A stretch of DNA of 7,160 nt from a bacterium (GCA_003230795.1 QIGM01000209.1:1-7160); one strand, 5' to 3'; counted from the first letter of the stretch, positions 1 to 6,279 are shown. Notes: generated by a model from the sequence alone, not told the origin. Numbers and translations are program-made.

Positions 1-44
1 GGTAAGCGACGTAAGCAACTTAAAGTGCTTCGAGGCGGCAGTGG

Positions 45-959
45 CTAGTAATCCTGGCGTCCTCTGACCTCTTGCAACATGTCGATATAGGAGTCGTATC
101 TCGACTGAGGCAGCTCACCGTTTTTTAGTGCTGATTGAATAGCGCAGTCGGGTTCTGCGAGATGCCAGCAGTTATTGAAGCGACAGTTTGCTGCAAAAGC
201 CTCGAACTCTTTAAGACTATCTCTTACTTCGACATCGCTTAAGTGTGACACTCCGAAATTTTGAATGCCGGGCAGATCGATAAGAAACGAAGGCTTGCCG
301 GAACCGGCATAGATATGAGCCTCGACATGTGAGGTGGTCTGCTTGCCCTGTCCAGTCCTTTGACTTACGTCTCTGGTTCGCGCTTCGGAGTTCGGTATTA
401 GCTCGTTGAGTAAGCTGCTCTTTCCGACGCCAGAAACACCGGCGATTGCAATTTTTTCTCTTTCGTCTGGCTTCAAAAGTTCTACGAGATCGTCCACTCC
501 CTCGCCGCTGTGAGCGCTTACATAAAGTGTTTGAAGTGCGACTTGCGAATAGATTTGCTCCAAGCGAGAGAGAGCCTCTTTTGAATTCTCGAGGTCGGCC
601 TTATTTAAGACAATGCAGGTCGGAATGTTCTCTTTATGGGCTGCCGCGAGCATCCGATCAAGAGAACTAAGGTTTAGTAGTGGTTCAGGGGCAGTAACTA
701 CCAGTAACAGATCAACGTTAGCCGCTAACTTCTTCGTCTTCCGTTCATAAGAACGGAGCAAGCAGTTTGTGCGCGGCAGAATTTCTTCCACAGAAATCTG
801 TGACTGTTCGTTTTTCCACATCACCTCATCGCCGACACAAGGCTCCAATGAACGACTTCCGATTGTGGCTTCTAGGATCGATCCATCGCGAGTAAGCAGC
901 CGTGCGTGGCGGCGAGTAACTGCGACGAGAGTTCCGGGATAGAGTTGGGTCGTCACCAA
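45..959 (-). CDS. rsgA: Small ribosomal subunit biogenesis GTPase RsgA
   Basis: RsgA binds the 30S subunit late in assembly, checks the decoding region and leaves on GTP hydrolysis. The 304 residues fit the family (about 290-350). An N-terminal OB-fold (about 1-75) is followed by a circularly permuted GTPase with motifs in the order G4 NKAD (119-122), G5 SAHSGEG (148-154), G1 GVSGVGKSS (174-182), G2 GKQTTS (205-210) and G3 DLPG (228-231). The C-terminal zinc module has C259-x4-C264-x-H266-x5-C272. The G2 motif is unusual, with Gln207 where GxHTT normally has His. There is no ATG near the start. TTG at 957-959 gives the full length, and the adjacent GTG at 954-956 is equally plausible; only a weak GAG lies upstream. 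It starts 5 bases after the stop of the FG-GAP gene, so it is probably co-transcribed and translationally coupled. Identity is secure from the motif order and zinc site; the exact start is not. Confidence 0.97.
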   Translation of the reverse strand: MVTTQLYPGTLVAVTRRHARLLTRDGSILEATIGSRSLEPCVGDEVMWKNEQSQISVEEILPRTNCLLRSYERKTKKLAANVDLLLVVTAPEPLLNLSSLDRMLAAAHKENIPTCIVLNKADLENSKEALSRLEQIYSQVALQTLYVSAHSGEGVDDLVELLKPDEREKIAIAGVSGVGKSSLLNELIPNSEARTRDVSQRTGQGKQTTSHVEAHIYAGSGKPSFLIDLPGIQNFGVSHLSDVEVRDSLKEFEAFAANCRFNNCWHLAEPDCAIQSALKNGELPQSRYDSYIDMLQEVRGRQDY

Positions 960-964
960 TTCGC

Positions 965-3196
965 TCAGTCGTGCCGTTCAGAAGCGAGAGGCACAATCAG
1001 GCATTCATTGCCCCCTTCGCGGAAGTTTAAACGAACCGTGAGTGGAGAAAACTCGTCAAGCTCGAAAGGATTCGCTCTGACGTCAAAGTGTGCTCGACCT
1101 CCGTTCGGGCAACAGACTCGGCGTCCACCATGTAGCAAAAACGTTCCGTCGGCAGCGAAGACATCGATGGTCCTCACAATTTCCCAGTACACACGAGGCA
1201 TGAGAAAGACGGGTTGTCTTGTGTTATCAGAGAAAGGCTTCCACAGACGTCCACCACCGCCGTCATTGAAAGTGCTGACCAGGTCGCACTCTACTTCAGC
1301 GACTTCAGGTTCAACCTCTTGCACAATACTTCTCCCGCCGGGGACAACAAGTGTATCGTCGGCAAGACTTTGGGAGAGAATAACATCCCCTGCGAAACCA
1401 TCAGCTCGATACACTGTTGCGCGACCTGGAGAGGTCCCGTCCTTAGGGATATAGACGGCGACTTCAGCGGTTGTAGAGCCGTTAAAGAAGCCGCTAAGTG
1501 CTGTGCCGGTTTTTCCGAGCTCCACAACTCGTGCCTGTCCATTACTCATGCGAATAAAGGCGGTCCGCAAATCGCCCTCGAGTCGTTCGATAACTGGGTC
1601 GGCTTTTGCGTCTCCATCGAAGTCCATCGGGGAGAGGGGCCGGTCGCCTTCGGCGAAACCCCATGGGATAGCGCCGAACTCGTCCGTAATTAGCGATTTC
1701 CAATACCACCAAAGTCCTCCCGCAAACTTTTGTGCGACAACAACCTCGTCACAGCCGTCACCGTTCATGTCGGCAGCGAAGATGCTATCGCCGGCTAAGC
1801 CAAAGCTTGTAAGGGTTGGGCGTTCTAGATTTTCGAACCGTTCACTTGAAGGTAGGAAGTACCAATCAAGCCCAACTCCATTTGTGCGAACGACGGTAAG
1901 ATCGTCTTTTCCGTCACAGTCGAAATCGCCAAGAACATTCTGATCACCCTCTAACCCAAAGAATGTCTGGGTCGCAGTGCCATCTGGGTTTCTTACAAAC
2001 CAGTCAAGACCACCATCTCCGCGTGCACGAACTGCGACAGGCTCAGAACGTAGATCCCCATCAATATCCCCAGTCAAGATGGTATCGCTCGCAAAGCCAA
2101 ATTCGTAGGAATAGATTAGGCCGGAGGAGCTGTGTACTACCCATTGCGTGAGGCCGTTTGCGATTCTTAAGAAAACAAACTCTGAACGAAGGTCTCTATC
2201 GAAATCTCCTTCCACCGCTCCACGCTGGTACTGCGTGCTTCTTGCCGGCAAATACAAGCTTGGCGCAGGAGAGTCGAAATCAAGCACATTGGTGTTGCTG
2301 AGGATATTTAGTGGTGTAGTTCCCAGAGGAACCCCACTAAAGCTAAGTAAGGTAGAGGAGTTAATATCTACTGATTGCAGCGCTGGATGAAAGGAAGTCA
2401 AATCAACGCGTCTATCTCCTTCAACGTCGAAGACAATAGGGCGATCTCCGGTTAATCCACTCGGCGCAGGGAAGGCGAATACGTTGCCTTGGTGATTAAC
2501 GAATATCTGAGTGGTGCTCGGTCTGTACACCGCAAGCTCCCAGGTGCTGCCTCCGATGTAATTGCCGGGAATAGGAATATCTCCAGGGAGTCCGAACTGA
2601 ACACTTGAGACGCGATCTCGTCGCGTCCCTCGAATGCGCCAGGTCATGGTAGCGGGATCGACGACGGCAAGATCGTCAAGGTTGTCAGAGTCGTATCGCC
2701 CAGGCACAGGAATATCTCCGGGGAGTCCGAAGTTTTCAAAACGTGGTGGTCCAAATACACCACAGTTCGAGATCGTCCAACGTCCAGTAAGCGGATTGAA
2801 CGTAGCGAGATCAATGCAGTCAAAACCTGAGTAAGAGGAGGGCACGGGAATATCTCCCGGAGAGCCAAAGAGAAGGTCGAAGCTACTTCCATCGCTCATC
2901 ACGAAACTCCAAGTCCCGGTAGAGCGATTGAATGTTCCCTGGTCGCCGACTCCATCATTATTAAAGTCCGCAATTGTCGGAACATTACCGCGTGGCCCGA
3001 CAACGCTTTCGCCGGGACTGTCTGGACGGGAACTAAAGCGAACTATGAACTGACTTGAGCTCGGGTCGAAGGCCACTAGATCCTCAAGACCATCAGCATC
3101 GAAGTCTCTCGGTGCTGCGAGAGATAGGCTTGTCGAAAGAAGAATTAGGATGGTGTAACAAACGATTTTTTTGAGTGTGCGAATGCTGGACGTCAT
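965..3196 (-). CDS. Secreted FG-GAP/VCBS-type repeat protein
   Basis: The 743-residue product begins with a Sec signal peptide: basic MTSSIRTLKK, hydrophobic core 11-26, and likely cleavage after SLA (about residue 27). Residues 29-600 hold roughly 12 degenerate repeats of 40-50 residues with calcium-loop-like D-x-D-x-D-G-x-x-D motifs, e.g. DFDADGLED (31-39), DFNNDGVGD (77-85), DFDCDGKDD (424-432) and DMNGDGCDE (476-484). The first half has FG-x-PGDIPVP linkers (110-120, 156-166, 201-211); the second half has GLDW/GLWW-type strands. Such repeats usually build an extracellular calcium-binding beta-propeller. An acidic linker (about 625-636) leads to a C-terminal region (637-743) with Cys637, Cys695, Cys696 and Cys732 that I do not recognise. 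No catalytic domain or membrane anchor is visible. The ATG at 3194-3196 has an AAGG only two bases upstream, a poor ribosome site, but the signal peptide supports this start. Substrate or partner is unknown; adhesion or surface binding is an inference from the fold. Confidence 0.9.
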   Translation of the reverse strand: MTSSIRTLKKIVCYTILILLSTSLSLAAPRDFDADGLEDLVAFDPSSSQFIVRFSSRPDSPGESVVGPRGNVPTIADFNNDGVGDQGTFNRSTGTWSFVMSDGSSFDLLFGSPGDIPVPSSYSGFDCIDLATFNPLTGRWTISNCGVFGPPRFENFGLPGDIPVPGRYDSDNLDDLAVVDPATMTWRIRGTRRDRVSSVQFGLPGDIPIPGNYIGGSTWELAVYRPSTTQIFVNHQGNVFAFPAPSGLTGDRPIVFDVEGDRRVDLTSFHPALQSVDINSSTLLSFSGVPLGTTPLNILSNTNVLDFDSPAPSLYLPARSTQYQRGAVEGDFDRDLRSEFVFLRIANGLTQWVVHSSSGLIYSYEFGFASDTILTGDIDGDLRSEPVAVRARGDGGLDWFVRNPDGTATQTFFGLEGDQNVLGDFDCDGKDDLTVVRTNGVGLDWYFLPSSERFENLERPTLTSFGLAGDSIFAADMNGDGCDEVVVAQKFAGGLWWYWKSLITDEFGAIPWGFAEGDRPLSPMDFDGDAKADPVIERLEGDLRTAFIRMSNGQARVVELGKTGTALSGFFNGSTTAEVAVYIPKDGTSPGRATVYRADGFAGDVILSQSLADDTLVVPGGRSIVQEVEPEVAEVECDLVSTFNDGGGGRLWKPFSDNTRQPVFLMPRVYWEIVRTIDVFAADGTFLLHGGRRVCCPNGGRAHFDVRANPFELDEFSPLTVRLNFREGGNECLIVPLASERHD
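2574..2869 (-). repeat. Three DNA-level direct repeats encoding the FG-x-PGDIP linker
   Basis: A block reading GGAATATCTCC on the + strand, followed by a similar 12-base tail, occurs at 2574-2596, 2709-2731 and 2847-2869. Spacing is 135 and 138 bases, i.e. 45 and 46 codons, the protein repeat period. The core 11 bases are identical in all three copies. They encode FGLPGDIPIPG, FGLPGDIPVPG and FGSPGDIPVPS of the FG-GAP protein. Near-identity in synonymous positions suggests recent duplication or gene conversion among the N-terminal repeats, whereas the C-terminal repeats are more diverged. Confidence 0.85.
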
Positions 3197-3238
3197 TACC
3201 TTGGGATTCCCGGGGGTGCTTGGTTTAACTTCAGATTA

Positions 3239-3247
3239 GTTATACCA
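3239..3247 (-). promoter_or_regulatory. Probable extended -10 promoter for the FG-GAP gene and rsgA
   Basis: Read leftwards, the sequence TGGTATAAC contains TATAAC, a 5/6 match to the -10 consensus, with a TG-like extension. The expected start of transcription is near 3232, giving a leader of about 36 bases before the ATG at 3196. The -35 region at a 17-base spacing (TGTACT) is a poor match, as is common for extended -10 promoters. It would drive the FG-GAP gene and probably rsgA. Confidence 0.45.
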
Positions 3248-3349
3248 GGGCATGATTTGGGAGTACAGGTTAATCAGACGAATGGGCTCAGATTAGGGCA
3301 ATCTCCAGCTCCTTAGCCTCAACGGCTGATACTGCTTTTTGTGCAGAGG

Positions 3350-3388
3350 AAATAAAAAAGACCACAGAGTCGGGGAAACCCTGTGGCC
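3350..3388 (-). terminator. Leftward Rho-independent terminator without an assigned gene
   Basis: In the leftward RNA, GGCCACAG (3388-3381) pairs with CUGUGGUC (3367-3360), including one G-U pair. The stem can extend inward through GG/CU to about ten pairs or more, closing on a loop rich in U and C. It is followed at once by six U residues, then A and more U (3359-3350). On the + strand no T-run follows the hairpin, so it acts in one direction only. No convincing leftward gene lies upstream within the gap, so it either ends a small RNA or shields the FG-GAP promoter from antisense transcription out of the ZIP region. Confidence 0.8.
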
Positions 3389-3450
3389 GGTCCAAGAATG
3401 GGAGCATTATCGTAAAGGTTACATTACTCTTATTCGCTGCTGCCTTGGGA
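3350..3450 (-). ncRNA. Candidate small RNA ending at the orphan terminator
   Basis: This is inferred from the strong leftward terminator alone. A weak promoter lies leftwards at TTGAAT (3485-3480), a 17-base spacer and TAATAG (3462-3457). It would give a transcript of about 100 bases starting near 3450. The predicted RNA includes a small GUAA-CCU-UUAC hairpin and the terminator stem. I do not recognise any known RNA family, and the 5' end is uncertain. Confidence 0.25.
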
Positions 3451-3561
3451 ATATGACTATTAAGTTTCTGCTGCGGCAGATTCAATTGTTGTTTTAGCTA
3501 AGGATTTGTGAATATTGATTTTTTCACTTAATCTTATTTTCAACAGTCCCATTCAGCAGAG

Positions 3562-3569
3562 AAAGGCGG
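3562..3569 (+). promoter_or_regulatory. Ribosome-binding site that fixes the ZIP start
   Basis: AAAGGCGG lies five bases before the ATG at 3575-3577 and is one mismatch from the AAGGAGG consensus. The longer in-frame alternative, a TTG at 3515, has no such site and would add 20 residues rich in Asn, Ser and Phe that are not typical of the family. Confidence 0.75.
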
Positions 3570-3574
3570 TAAAT

Positions 3575-4381
3575 ATGTATGAAATCTGGAGCGAGTATGG
3601 CTTTGTTACGCAGAGCGTAATCGCGGGTCTGCTTGCCAGTGTTGCTTGTGGCTTGGGCGTCATTCCTCTTTTCTTTGGTGGCTTCGATGTTAAGGATAAA
3701 ATTGGGCTAGGATATGGTGCGGCCGGTGGATTGATGTTCGCGGCATCGGTCTACAACTTACTTCTGCCTGCCTTCACGATGGGTGGCGAAGAGGGTCTTC
3801 GTCTTGTGCCGGTGCTCAAGACGCTCTCTGGTCTGCTCTCTGGATGTACCTTTCTTTGGCTCGCCGATAAGTTTCTCACTCCAGAACGCTTGGATCATCG
3901 CTTTCTCAAACCACTTGGCGGCAGGGTCGAAGTTCTTGTTTTCATCGCGATGTTGTTCCACTCGATTCCCGAAGGGGTTGCCGTCGGGGTTGGTTTTGCC
4001 TCAGAGGTTCATCATCAATCTATGCATGGGCTTGGATTGTATATCGCGATTGCCATCGCTATTCACAATATACCTGAGGGACTCGCTGTTGCTTTACCCT
4101 TGCGTGCTAATGGAGCTTCCTTTTCGAAATGCTTTTTTATTGCTTTTCTCACCAGTCTTCCTCAGCCGATTGCGGCGGTTCCTGCAAGCCTTCTTGTTTG
4201 GCTTTTTGAGCCATTGATGTTGCCATTTTTTGGCTTCGCTGCTGGGGCGATGATGTATTTGGTTATTGATGAGTTGATACCGGAGGCGCTAGAGACTAGA
4301 TCTCGGGGCGAGGTGGCCTGGTCGTTTATGGGCGGATTTAGCCTAATGATTCTTGTGCAAGTGCTGCTTGAGCCTTTCTAA
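3575..4381 (+). CDS. ZIP-family divalent metal transporter
   Basis: The 268-residue product is an inner-membrane importer of the ZIP (ZupT/GufA-like) family, which moves Zn, Fe, Mn or similar ions into the cytoplasm. Eight membrane segments can be read: about 14-34, 43-67, 81-101, 118-142, 154-177, 185-211, 216-238 and 247-266. The metal site is clear in segment 4 (H129-S-I-P-E133-G) and segment 5 (H164-N-I-P-E168-G), with acidic E233 and E237 in segment 7 (DELIPEA). Segment 4 has Ser where many relatives have Asn next to the His. The loop between segments 3 and 4 is short; a His pair (146-147) and His151 lie between segments 4 and 5. The start at 3575 was chosen for its ribosome site. A putative lipoprotein gene follows after 10 bases, so this is the first gene of a likely three-gene operon. 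Metal specificity cannot be read from sequence, so I give no symbol. Confidence 0.93.
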   Translation: MYEIWSEYGFVTQSVIAGLLASVACGLGVIPLFFGGFDVKDKIGLGYGAAGGLMFAASVYNLLLPAFTMGGEEGLRLVPVLKTLSGLLSGCTFLWLADKFLTPERLDHRFLKPLGGRVEVLVFIAMLFHSIPEGVAVGVGFASEVHHQSMHGLGLYIAIAIAIHNIPEGLAVALPLRANGASFSKCFFIAFLTSLPQPIAAVPASLLVWLFEPLMLPFFGFAAGAMMYLVIDELIPEALETRSRGEVAWSFMGGFSLMILVQVLLEPF

Positions 4382-4391
4382 GTGAGTAAAA

Positions 4392-4862
4392 ATGAAAGCA
4401 AATATCATAAAGCTTCCAAATTCTTTTTCCCCTCGCAATAATGCGTCTCCGCAGCAGAGAGGTCGGCGCTGCAGACTCCTCGCGTCTCTAGCTCTTTTGC
4501 TTAGTTTAAACGCTTGCGTGGTGTGGCCGCATGCGACGTCTAATTACGAAGTGCGTGGTGTAGTGCTTGATAATCGAACTCTTAGGCCTGTAAAAGACGT
4601 TGATGTTGAAGTCCATTTTCCTGAGACCAGAGAGACCGAAGAAACCAAATCTACCAAAAACGGAACCTTCCGAGTCGAATCAGACGGCCAGTTAAATTGG
4701 ATTTTATACTTTTGGGGCGACGAGCTAATCGACGTGCCGCTTGAAATGAGCCTCAAACATCCGCGATATGATGCTGAGCATGTAGAGGATCTAACGGTGC
4801 GGGAAACTAGGAAAGGACGATTTCTCAACGTCGGTTCTGTTTATTTAGACAGGAAGCGATAA
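4392..4862 (+). CDS. Putative lipoprotein with carboxypeptidase-regulatory-like domain
   Basis: I do not recognise this 156-residue protein as a named family member. It has a basic, unusually long N-terminal tail (about 28 residues), a hydrophobic stretch 29-40 and a lipobox-like L-N-A-C ending at Cys42. It is therefore likely lipid-modified and anchored in the envelope; Val at +2 would fit outer-membrane sorting. The rest (about 52-153) resembles a small transthyretin/carboxypeptidase-regulatory-like beta-sandwich: YEVRGVVLD, then a turn and RPVKDVDVEV, then KNGTFRV, a pattern seen in such domains. No catalytic residues are evident. The only usable start is the ATG at 4392, because the next in-frame start codon falls inside the hydrophobic core; a weak GTGAG lies upstream. 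The gene sits 10 bases after ZIP and 10 before aroB, so it is almost surely co-transcribed. Because the N-terminal tail is long, a single-pass membrane anchor is an alternative to lipidation. Confidence 0.75.
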   Translation: MKANIIKLPNSFSPRNNASPQQRGRRCRLLASLALLLSLNACVVWPHATSNYEVRGVVLDNRTLRPVKDVDVEVHFPETRETEETKSTKNGTFRVESDGQLNWILYFWGDELIDVPLEMSLKHPRYDAEHVEDLTVRETRKGRFLNVGSVYLDRKR

Positions 4863-4863
4863 C

Positions 4864-4868
4864 AAGGT
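4864..4868 (+). promoter_or_regulatory. Ribosome-binding site of aroB
   Basis: AAGGT lies directly after the stop codon of the lipoprotein gene (TAA at 4860-4862), four bases before the ATG at 4873. It supports that start and translation as part of the same mRNA. Confidence 0.6.
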
Positions 4869-4872
4869 AGTC

Positions 4873-6000
4873 ATGGCAATAGTAGAAGTTAAGCTTCCAA
4901 ATCATCAGTATGAAGTTCGCATTGAACCGGGTATCTTAAAACGGGGTATTTTAGAACCGGGTATTTTAGAGGGGGGAAGCCTAGAAAATCTCGGCAGCAT
5001 TGTGCGAGAATTTGCGCCGGCGAGCAAGTGTGCGGTTGTGACCGATTCCGCTGTGAACAAGCTCTATGGGGAGTCATTAAAAGCGAGCTTGGAAAAGAGC
5101 TCATATCACGTGCAAATGATAGAGTTTCCCGGTGGTGAAGCTCATAAGTCTTTGCAGACAGTATCGAGTTGTTACGATTCCCTGCTCAATTCTCGATTGG
5201 ATAGACGAAGCCCTGTGATTGGGCTTGGGGGTGGCGTAGTCGGTGATACCGCAGGTTTTGTTGCGGCTACGTATTTGCGCGGCGTTCCCTTTATCCAAGT
5301 TCCCTGTAGCTTGCTTGCGATGGTTGATGCCAGCGTCGGTGGGAAAGTCGGTGTAAATGTGCCGCAAGGTAAAAACCTAGTCGGTGCGTTTTATCAGCCA
5401 AAAGTTGTGGTCATCGATCCAAATACTCTGAAGACTTTACCACATCGTGAATTGCTATGTGGCTTAGCAGAGTGTGTAAAGCATGGCTTGCTCGCCGATG
5501 AGGAGCTCTTTGCTTGGACGAGAGATAACGTAAGATCTATCCTAGATCTGGATCCTGAAACCCTTGTCACTTTAATTTCGAGAAACGTCGCGATTAAAGC
5601 AGCGATTGTTGCCGAGGATGAAAAGGAACGCGGGAAACGTGCGCTACTCAATCTTGGGCACACCTTTGGTCATGCAATTGAGAAGACAAGCGCTTACTCC
5701 ATTCAACACGGCGAGGGCGTCGCGCTCGGTATACTGGCTGCGGTAGAAGTCTCTTGTCGTCTGGAGCGATGCACACGTGAGGAGCAGAAAAGTATCGAAG
5801 ACTTGTTGAGCAGTATTGGTTTACCGCTCACAGCGGAGCTTACTTCCTCAGCGGACTTGCTGGCGGCGATGAAGCTCGACAAGAAGGTTCTAGACGATGC
5901 AATTCGTCTGGTGCTGCTCAATCGTATCGGAGAGGCTGAGGTGGTCGACGGAGTTGAAGAGAGCGAGATAATTGCCGGCTTCGACCGTATTCGATCTTAA
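4873..6000 (+). CDS. aroB: 3-dehydroquinate synthase
   Basis: AroB converts DAHP to 3-dehydroquinate, the second step of the shikimate pathway to aromatic amino acids, in the cytoplasm and using NAD and a divalent metal (usually Zn or Co). The 375 residues are slightly longer than usual (about 360). The NAD-binding signature GLGGGVVGDTAGF (117-129) and the VDASVGGK segment (151-158) are intact. Metal ligands expected from the family are E200 (GLAECVKHG), H263 (LGHTFGHAIE) and H279 (HGEGVALG), all present. DKKVL (336-340) is the conserved C-terminal lysine motif. Extra length lies at residues 19-35, where 15-base tandem units insert PGILK-RGILE-PGILE before the expected GSLENLG. The start ATG follows AAGGT and is 10 bases from the lipoprotein stop. 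The gene is the last of the likely ZIP-lipoprotein-aroB operon. No clear terminator is visible after it. Identity is secure. Confidence 0.98.
   Translation: MAIVEVKLPNHQYEVRIEPGILKRGILEPGILEGGSLENLGSIVREFAPASKCAVVTDSAVNKLYGESLKASLEKSSYHVQMIEFPGGEAHKSLQTVSSCYDSLLNSRLDRRSPVIGLGGGVVGDTAGFVAATYLRGVPFIQVPCSLLAMVDASVGGKVGVNVPQGKNLVGAFYQPKVVVIDPNTLKTLPHRELLCGLAECVKHGLLADEELFAWTRDNVRSILDLDPETLVTLISRNVAIKAAIVAEDEKERGKRALLNLGHTFGHAIEKTSAYSIQHGEGVALGILAAVEVSCRLERCTREEQKSIEDLLSSIGLPLTAELTSSADLLAAMKLDKKVLDDAIRLVLLNRIGEAEVVDGVEESEIIAGFDRIRS
4926..4970 (+). repeat. 15-base tandem repeat inside aroB
   Basis: Three consecutive units of 15 bases, ACCGGGTATCTTAAA, ACGGGGTATTTTAGA and ACCGGGTATTTTAGA, differ from one another at one to three positions. 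A fourth, decayed unit (4971-4985) may follow. Being a multiple of three, the array keeps the frame and encodes the pentapeptides PGILK, RGILE and PGILE. Confidence 0.92.
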
Positions 6001-6220
6001 TTTGGGTCTCTACGTCTGTAAGCCTGCCATTGGTCGGGCGACTCTATTCGAGCCACGGCGAAGGAAATTCCGCCCTATCCGAAGAGGCATTTAATTAGCG
6101 ACGAGGAACAGCGGTATTTCTCCGATGCGGCTATTGTCGCGAAATGTGTGATTCGGATGATGCCCAGGGAGGGAATTCTCTTGTTCTGCTGTGATTAGCC
6201 GCATAATTATAGCTTCGCAT

Positions 6221-6248
6221 TTGTGGGAATTGGTGCAGGTAGTATAAA
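6221..6248 (+). promoter_or_regulatory. Possible promoter of the KAS III gene
   Basis: TATAAA at 6243-6248 is a 5/6 match to the -10 consensus. TTGTGG at 6221-6226 gives a weak -35 (TTG conserved) with a 16-base spacer. Transcription would begin near 6255, leaving a leader of about 50 bases that includes the hairpin at 6280-6295. An alternative pair is TTGTTC (6181-6186) with CATAAT (6202-6207), spacer 15. Confidence 0.4.
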
Positions 6249-6279
6249 CTCGTCCTTCTGTATGATCACATGCCCGGGT

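Larger units (their letters stand above)
3197..3574. other. Divergent intergenic region
   Basis: This 378-base gap lies between the leftward FG-GAP gene and the rightward ZIP gene. It holds an extended -10 element for the leftward gene, a leftward intrinsic terminator at 3350-3388, a short dyad GTAA-AGG-TTAC at 3412-3422 and a ribosome-binding site for ZIP at 3562-3569. The stretch 3481-3540 is AT-rich and probably contains the ZIP promoter, but I could find only weak matches there (for example TTGTGA at 3506-3511 with TAATCT at 3529-3534, 17-base spacer). A leftward open frame at 3288-3485 crosses the terminator and is not believed to be a gene. Confidence 0.7.

Noticed and set aside
2..29. 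Two 9-base direct repeats (GTAAGCGAC/GTAAGCAAC) and an imperfect AAGCA...TGCTT hairpin after rsgA
   Set aside because: There is no U-run in the leftward direction, so it is not supported as a terminator, and the window edge prevents judging whether the repeat continues.
906..1454. Rightward 182-residue open frame
   Set aside because: It lies antisense to the FG-GAP gene and the start of rsgA, and its composition (Ser, Arg, Pro rich) is typical of a shadow frame.
1214..1693. Rightward 159-residue open frame
   Set aside because: It is antisense to the FG-GAP gene, which has a signal peptide and repeats, and shows no domain or ribosome site of its own.
3231..3296. Nine-base direct repeat TCAGATTAG at 3231-3239 and 3288-3296
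   Set aside because: It is too short and only two copies, so chance is likely.
3288..3485. Leftward 65-residue open frame with a TTG start
   Set aside because: It runs straight through a strong intrinsic terminator on the same strand, lacks a ribosome site and resembles no known protein.
3515..3574. Longer ZIP start at a TTG
   Set aside because: No ribosome site, and the added residues are unlike the family. The ATG at 3575 has AAAGGCGG at the right spacing.
6019..6060. Possible terminator just after aroB
   Set aside because: Only 4- to 5-base stems can be drawn and no T-run follows.
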